Assembly: GCA_900318815.1 (NCBI GenBank)
Contig: ONMA01000002.1
Location: 62,001 to 126,000, forward strand
Direction: 5' to 3'
From: an uncultured Prevotellaceae bacterium
Lineage (GTDB): Bacteria > Bacteroidota > Bacteroidia > Bacteroidales > Bacteroidaceae
Length of the DNA stretch: 64,000 nt
Position numbers and translations under genes: made by a program. Below the pieces are notes generated by a model that saw only the letters and a list, made by a program, of their open reading frames with translations, was not told where the DNA came from and searched no databases. Shown piece after piece: positions 60,220 through 64,000 of this stretch; the first letter of the stretch is position 1; each line of letters opens with the position of its first letter.

Positions 60220-61863
60220 ATGACGAGACCAAAGCATTATCTTCCCGCCATCTGTTTAGTTTGTTGCTGTGCCACAGCAACCCTCACCTCCTGTTCCAGC
60301 GACGATCCCAAGCAGGACTACAACCCGCTCATCGACGACCCGAAGGAGGAAACCCCTGTCAAGCCCGACGAGCCGACAACGCAGGCCGGCTACGACGAGC
60401 AGTTCCGCCCCCAGATTCACTTCACCCCCGCCAAGAACTGGATGAACGATCCCAACGGCATGGTCTATGCCGACGGCGTGTATCACCTCTTCTACCAGTA
60501 CAACCCGCAGGGCAACGACTGGGGCAACATGTCGTGGGGCCACGCCACTTCGACCGACCTCATGCACTGGACGGAACAGCCCGTGGCCCTGATGCGCGAC
60601 GAACTGGGCGCCATCTTCAGTGGCTCGTGCGTCATCGACAAGGACAATACCGCCGGCTTCGGAGCCAACGCGATGGTGGCCCTCTACACCTCGGCGGGCG
60701 AGACCGGCGACGTGGCCGGGAAGCAGCAGCAGAGCATGGCCTACAGCACCGACGGCGGCAAGAGCTTCACCCGCTACACGGCCAACCCCGTCATCAAGAA
60801 CGACGATGACAACCTGCGCGACCCCAAGGTGTTCTGGCACGCTGAGAGCAAGCAGTGGGTCATGGCCCTCGCCAAGGGATGGAAGATGGGCGTGGAGTTC
60901 TACGGCAGCACCGACCTGAAGACGTGGCGCCACCTCAGCACTTTCGTCACCGAACTGAAAGGCAGGCCCAGCCTGCAGTGGGAGTGCCCCGACCTGATTG
61001 AGATGGAACTTGGTGGTTTGGGAGATTCGTCGTTTAGTCGTTTAGGAGAAGTTACTAATATCCCCAAACAACCAAACAACCAAACAACCAAACGACCAAC
61101 TAAGTGGGTACTGCTCGTCAGCGTCAACCCCGGCGGCCCCCTGGTGGGTTCGGGCATGATGTATTTCACCGGCCAGTTCGACGGCACGACGTTCACTCCC
61201 GACGAGCGCGAATATCCCCTCTGGCTCGACTACGGCATGGACAACTACGCTGGCGTCACCTGGAGCAACACCGGCGACCGCCGCATCATGATTGGGTGGA
61301 TGAACAACTGGTCGTATGCCGGTGCAGTGCCCTGCTCGCCCTGGCGCTCAGCCATGACCCTGCCCCGCGAGCTGAAGCTGACGGAATATGACGGCAAGCC
61401 CCTGCTTTGCAGCACCGTGGTCAAGGAGATAGACCAGATAGCCGGACAGTGGAAGGACGTCACGCCAAACACCTCGCTATTCACTCCCAACGCCCATAAG
61501 GATGCTTATCAGCTGCGACTGACCATCGCCTTGGACAGAGCCACCACCATCACGCTCTCCAACGATGCCGACGAGACGTTCTCATTCGACATCAGCCCCT
61601 CGGCAGGAACGCTGACAGCCCACCGCAACGCAAAGTCGGGCGCAACGGCCTTCAACGGCACATTCTCCATCCCCTCGATGAGCGCGCCCCTGTGCGTGGA
61701 GGGCAATGAGGTGACGCTCGACATCTTTGTAGACCAGTCGTCTGTGGAAATCTTCACACAGCAGGGCACCATGAGCATGACGAACCTGGTGTTCCCGCAG
61801 ACCATCTACAACAGCCTCACCGTCTCAGGCGCCACCTGCAAGGCACAGTTCCGCACACTTTAA
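60220..61863 (+). CDS. GH32 fructanase lipoprotein (locus C)
   Basis: 547 aa. Lipoprotein signal AICLVCCCATATLTSC, then an acidic/Pro-rich linker. Canonical GH32 motifs: WMNDPNG (nucleophile Asp77), FSGS, LRDP (Asp201), WECPD (acid/base Glu255) and the propeller strand GWMNNWSYAG. The C-terminal beta-sandwich ends FVDQSSVEIFTQQGTMSMTNLVFP. It should hydrolyse beta-fructoside bonds of inulin, levan or sucrose at the cell surface. After WECPDLIEMEL there is a ~30-residue insertion ending KQPNNQTTKRPTKWV, from a CCAAACAACCAAAC repeat (61016-61103). The related GH32 at 62550 has the same type of repeat at the same place. Confidence 0.93.
   Translation: MTRPKHYLPAICLVCCCATATLTSCSSDDPKQDYNPLIDDPKEETPVKPDEPTTQAGYDEQFRPQIHFTPAKNWMNDPNGMVYADGVYHLFYQYNPQGNDWGNMSWGHATSTDLMHWTEQPVALMRDELGAIFSGSCVIDKDNTAGFGANAMVALYTSAGETGDVAGKQQQSMAYSTDGGKSFTRYTANPVIKNDDDNLRDPKVFWHAESKQWVMALAKGWKMGVEFYGSTDLKTWRHLSTFVTELKGRPSLQWECPDLIEMELGGLGDSSFSRLGEVTNIPKQPNNQTTKRPTKWVLLVSVNPGGPLVGSGMMYFTGQFDGTTFTPDEREYPLWLDYGMDNYAGVTWSNTGDRRIMIGWMNNWSYAGAVPCSPWRSAMTLPRELKLTEYDGKPLLCSTVVKEIDQIAGQWKDVTPNTSLFTPNAHKDAYQLRLTIALDRATTITLSNDADETFSFDISPSAGTLTAHRNAKSGATAFNGTFSIPSMSAPLCVEGNEVTLDIFVDQSSVEIFTQQGTMSMTNLVFPQTIYNSLTVSGATCKAQFRTL
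60263..60281 (+). other. Hairpin in the signal-peptide coding region of the locus C GH32 gene
   Basis: GTTGCTGT (60263-60270), loop GCC, ACAGCAAC (60274-60281). Same stem as susD A (35820-35838) with a different loop. Confidence 0.6.
61016..61103 (+). repeat. In-frame low-complexity insertion in locus C GH32
   Basis: TCGTTTAGTCGTTTAGG-type units, then four CAACCAAA units, encode the stretch between EMEL and KWVLL. A shorter insertion of the same CCAAACAACC repeat is at 63481-63522 in the next GH32. Confidence 0.8.
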
Positions 61864-61896
61864 TCATCTATTTAAAAGAAATCGGATTTGTCTTAT

Positions 61897-61974
61897 TTAA
61901 AAGAAATTGGAATAATAAGAATAATAATGCCTACGGCGCAAGCCAATTATTCTTATTATTCCAATTTCTTTTAA
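61897..61974. terminator. Perfect 29-bp AT-rich inverted repeat
   Basis: Left arm 61897-61925 and right arm 61946-61974 are exact reverse complements with a 20-nt loop (core AAGAAATTGGAATAATAAGA). It follows the locus C GH32 stop and probably ends that transcript. The GCGCAAGCCAATTAT string in its loop recurs just after the right arm (about 61988-62002). Confidence 0.75.
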
Positions 61975-62003
61975 TTCATTCTTTTCTGCGCAAGCCAATT
62001 ATT

Positions 62004-62068
62004 ATACGCTTCGCGTCTGAAAGAAAAACAAAACAAAACCAAAGAAAACAAGAAAAAACAACTGTTTT
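62004..62068. repeat. Left half of palindrome family P1 (copy 3, truncated)
   Basis: ATACGCTTCGCGTCTGA, then an A-rich ACAAAACAAAACC arm and inner bases to TGTTTTATT, match the left half of 4109-4247. The right arm is missing; the sequence runs into a GH2 gene remnant. Confidence 0.75.
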
Positions 62069-62342
62069 ATTCAACTTTCCCGTAGAGGCGCACCTTCTTG
62101 TCCACGTAGTCACGGCTCAGAGTGAGTGTGCGCCGATACCAGCCCTTGCCGGTGGCCAGGTAGCCGCCACCGCCGCCTGCGGGGGCCTCACGGTCGAAGC
62201 GGTGGAGTATGCTCCAGTCGTGGGGAAGGCTGACAGTTGTGGCACGTGTGAAATTGCTGTCGTTCTCGACAAATTGCCACCCGGCGTTCAGCAGTTGCTT
62301 GCGCTGGATGGACTGTTTCCTAGAAAATGTAAAACATTTCAC
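62067..62342 (-). pseudogene. N-terminal remnant of a GH2 (beta-galactosidase-type) enzyme
   Basis: The 91-residue frame has RKQLLNAGWQFVEND, TTVSLPHDWSI, GGGGGYLATGKGWYRRTL and KKVRLY, the N-terminal sugar-binding domain of GH2 enzymes. It stops right after KVRLY, where the truncated P1 palindrome begins; the rest of a normally 700-1000-residue enzyme is absent. No signal peptide is clear. It is opposite in strand to the fructan genes and is probably a leftover of an older gene cut by a rearrangement at the palindrome. Confidence 0.8.
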
Positions 62343-62418
62343 CCGAGCCGGAGAAACGGCAGGAGTGTGTCGTGGATAGAACCATCATGCGAATCAGTAT
62401 CATTTACTTCTAAAAAAG

Positions 62419-62451
62419 CGTTCATTGTACCAAATTTTGTTGCAATGAACG
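62419..62451 (+). promoter_or_regulatory. Inverted repeat with candidate operator motif upstream of the last GH32
   Basis: CGTTCATTG (62419-62427) pairs with CAATGAACG (62443-62451); A and T tracts flank it and extend the stem with one mismatch. GTTGCAATGAACG resembles GTTGCATTGAACG at 50061-50073 and AATGAACG before susC B. It could instead be a terminator because of the T run after it. Confidence 0.45.
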
Positions 62452-62503
62452 TTTTTTTTAAATCTTTGTATCATTATTTACAGTCTGTACCAAAGGAATA
62501 GAG

Positions 62504-62511
62504 TATATTTG
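62504..62511 (+). promoter_or_regulatory. -7 element of the 62550 GH32 gene
   Basis: TATATTTG matches TAnnTTTG, 38 nt before the ATG; no clear -33 box. Confidence 0.5.
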
Positions 62512-62549
62512 CAGCACATTTTTACTTTTAATAACTAAAAACAAGAACA

Positions 62550-64000
62550 ATGAAGAAACTATTGTTGACACTGATGGCGATGACAACGCTCACTACGGTG
62601 TGGGCACAGGTAACGCCGATGGTACTGGGCGAGAAGCACGCTATGGTGCGGGCAGCCCAGGACAAGAAGTACGTACTGCTGCCCGTCCAGGAGAACGAGG
62701 AGATTGCCGCTATTGCCGTGCTTGACGGTCGTAACGAGATGGTGCAGCGCATCAACGTGAAGCTGGCCATTGACCGCGTGGACTACTACGTGCCCTACGA
62801 GCTGAAGGGCTCGCGCCTGCTGGACATCGAATTCCGGGGCGACCGCCGCCAGAAAGGGGCCGTGGGCGAGTTTGTGTGCTGGAAGGAAATCAAGTTCTCC
62901 GACGTGTTCGACACGGCCAACCGCGAGCATTTCCGCCCGCTATATCACCACACGCCTGTGTATGGATGGATGAACGACCCCAACGGAATGTTCTACAAGG
63001 ACGGCGTGTGGCACCTCTACTACCAGTGGAACCCCTACGGCTCGCAGTGGGAGAACATGCACTGGGGCCACTCCACGACGAAGGACCTGGTTCACTGGGA
63101 GGCACAGCCCATGACCTTCGAGCCCGACTGGTTAGGCAGCATCTTCAGCGGTTCGTGCATCACCAACGGCAACGAGGTGGTAGCTTTCTACACCTCTGCC
63201 GGACACCATCAGACGCAGTCAATGGCCATATCGAAAGACAATGGCCGCACCTTCAAGAAATATGAAGGCAACCCCGTCATCACCTCCGACAAGCCCGACT
63301 TCCGCGACCCCAACGTGTTCTGGTACGAGCCGACGAAACGCTGGGTGATGATCCTGGCCGTGGGGCAGGAGATGCAGCTCTACTCCTCTGCCGACCTCAA
63401 GCAATGGAAATATGAGTCGTCGTTCGGCCAGGAGTATGGTAACCACGGCGGCGTATGGGAGTGCCCCGACCTCTTCCCTCTTACCCAAACAACCAAACAA
63501 CCAAACGACCAAACGGCCAAAAAGTGGGTGCTGCTGTGCAACATCAACCCCGGCGGTCCCTTTGGCGGCTCGGCCACGCAGTATTTCGTCGGCCAGTTCG
63601 ACGGCCATAAGTTCACCTGCGAGTCGATGCCGAAGGTGACGAAGTGGCTGGACTACGGCAAAGACCACTATGCCACCGTCTCGTTCTACAATGCTCCCGA
63701 CAACCGCCACACCGTGCTGGCGTGGATGTCGAACTGGCAGTATGCCAACCAGGTGCCCACGAAGCAGTTCCGCTCGGCCAACAGCATTCCCCGCGACCTC
63801 GGCCTGTTCACCTGCGGCGAGGAGACCTACGTCAGCGTGGTGCCCTCGAAGGAGATGCTGGCCGTGCGCGGTGCCAAGGCGAAGAAGCCCACGGAGGCCT
63901 GCGAAATCCTGGTCGACGTGAAGGGACAGGCAGAGATCGTGCTGTCGAACGCCAAGGGCGAGCAGGTCATCATGAAATACGACGCAGCCAAGCAGACGTT
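62550..64000 (+). CDS. GH32 fructanase with N-terminal beta domain, 3' end outside window
   Basis: 483 complete codons are visible, with no stop before the window end. Signal peptide MKKLLLTLMAMTTLTTVWA. Residues ~20-125 are a beta-rich domain typical of levanase-type GH32 proteins of Bacteroidales (YVLLPVQENEEIAAIAVLDG, YYVPYELKGSRLLDIEFRG). The catalytic propeller has WMNDPNG (Asp143), FSGS, FRDP (Asp253) and WECPD (Glu304), all intact. A TTKQPNDQTAKK insertion from the CCAAACAACC repeat (63481-63522) follows WECPDLFP. It is preceded by its own -7 element and a candidate operator, so it may form a separate unit of the fructan regulon, acting in the periplasm or at the surface. Confidence 0.93.
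   Translation, partial: MKKLLLTLMAMTTLTTVWAQVTPMVLGEKHAMVRAAQDKKYVLLPVQENEEIAAIAVLDGRNEMVQRINVKLAIDRVDYYVPYELKGSRLLDIEFRGDRRQKGAVGEFVCWKEIKFSDVFDTANREHFRPLYHHTPVYGWMNDPNGMFYKDGVWHLYYQWNPYGSQWENMHWGHSTTKDLVHWEAQPMTFEPDWLGSIFSGSCITNGNEVVAFYTSAGHHQTQSMAISKDNGRTFKKYEGNPVITSDKPDFRDPNVFWYEPTKRWVMILAVGQEMQLYSSADLKQWKYESSFGQEYGNHGGVWECPDLFPLTQTTKQPNDQTAKKWVLLCNINPGGPFGGSATQYFVGQFDGHKFTCESMPKVTKWLDYGKDHYATVSFYNAPDNRHTVLAWMSNWQYANQVPTKQFRSANSIPRDLGLFTCGEETYVSVVPSKEMLAVRGAKAKKPTEACEILVDVKGQAEIVLSNAKGEQVIMKYDAAKQT
63481..63522 (+). repeat. In-frame CCAAACAACC repeat in the last GH32
   Basis: CCAAACAACCAAACAACC and variants encode QTTKQPNDQTAK between WECPDLFP and KWVLL. Homologous in position and repeat type to 61016-61103. 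Confidence 0.8.

Overview
The window looks like a chromosomal segment of a gut- or rumen-type Bacteroidales bacterium, most likely Prevotella in the broad sense. Four things point there: SusC/SusD pairs, -7 boxes of the form TAnnTTTG with TTTG/TTGG about 19-20 nt upstream, secreted proteins ending in a YDLxGR...GLYIxNGKK tail, and a tRNA without an encoded CCA. The assignment rests on these features and protein resemblance only.

Layout. (1) 1-7.5 kb, housekeeping and surface genes: the 3' end of tsaE, convergent gpmI, a secreted beta-propeller-like protein and an outer-membrane beta-barrel receptor, separated by long palindromes. (2) 7.5-31.3 kb, a duplicated three-gene cassette: a giant secreted multidomain protein (3178 and 3169 aa), a 328-aa secreted companion, and a 54/58-aa microprotein with an acidic tail ending in Trp. 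The genes overlap by 1 and 4 nt, so they are probably translationally coupled. An AAA-ATPase/PD-(D/E)XK protein with its own promoter lies between the copies. (3) 31.3-31.9 kb: a Fur-family regulator and tRNA-Arg(CCT). (4) 32-64 kb, three tandem fructan-utilization loci, each beginning with its own membrane regulator followed by SusC, SusD, usually a DUF4960-like surface glycan-binding protein, and GH32 enzymes.

How it works. The regulators carry a periplasmic sugar-binding-protein-like sensor, the architecture of the fructose sensor BT1754 of B. thetaiotaomicron. They probably detect released fructose and switch on the adjacent SusC/D, binding-protein and GH32 genes. All three have lost phosphorelay parts. 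A and B join sensor, membrane segment and AraC-type DNA-binding domain directly. C keeps the His-box and receiver but lacks the ATP-binding kinase domain. Locus A is visibly decayed or rearranged (SusC without its first ~325 residues; SusD fused to the end of a DUF4960 protein); B and C look intact. No inner-membrane fructose transporter or fructokinase is present.

Cross-cutting signals. Short palindromes and low-complexity repeats are inserted in frame in many coding sequences, sometimes at the same site in paralogues but with different repeat families. Many signal-peptide coding segments contain a perfect RNA hairpin, and two SusD genes show a compensatory base pair. A shared AATGAACGAT-like motif upstream of several fructan genes is a candidate operator.
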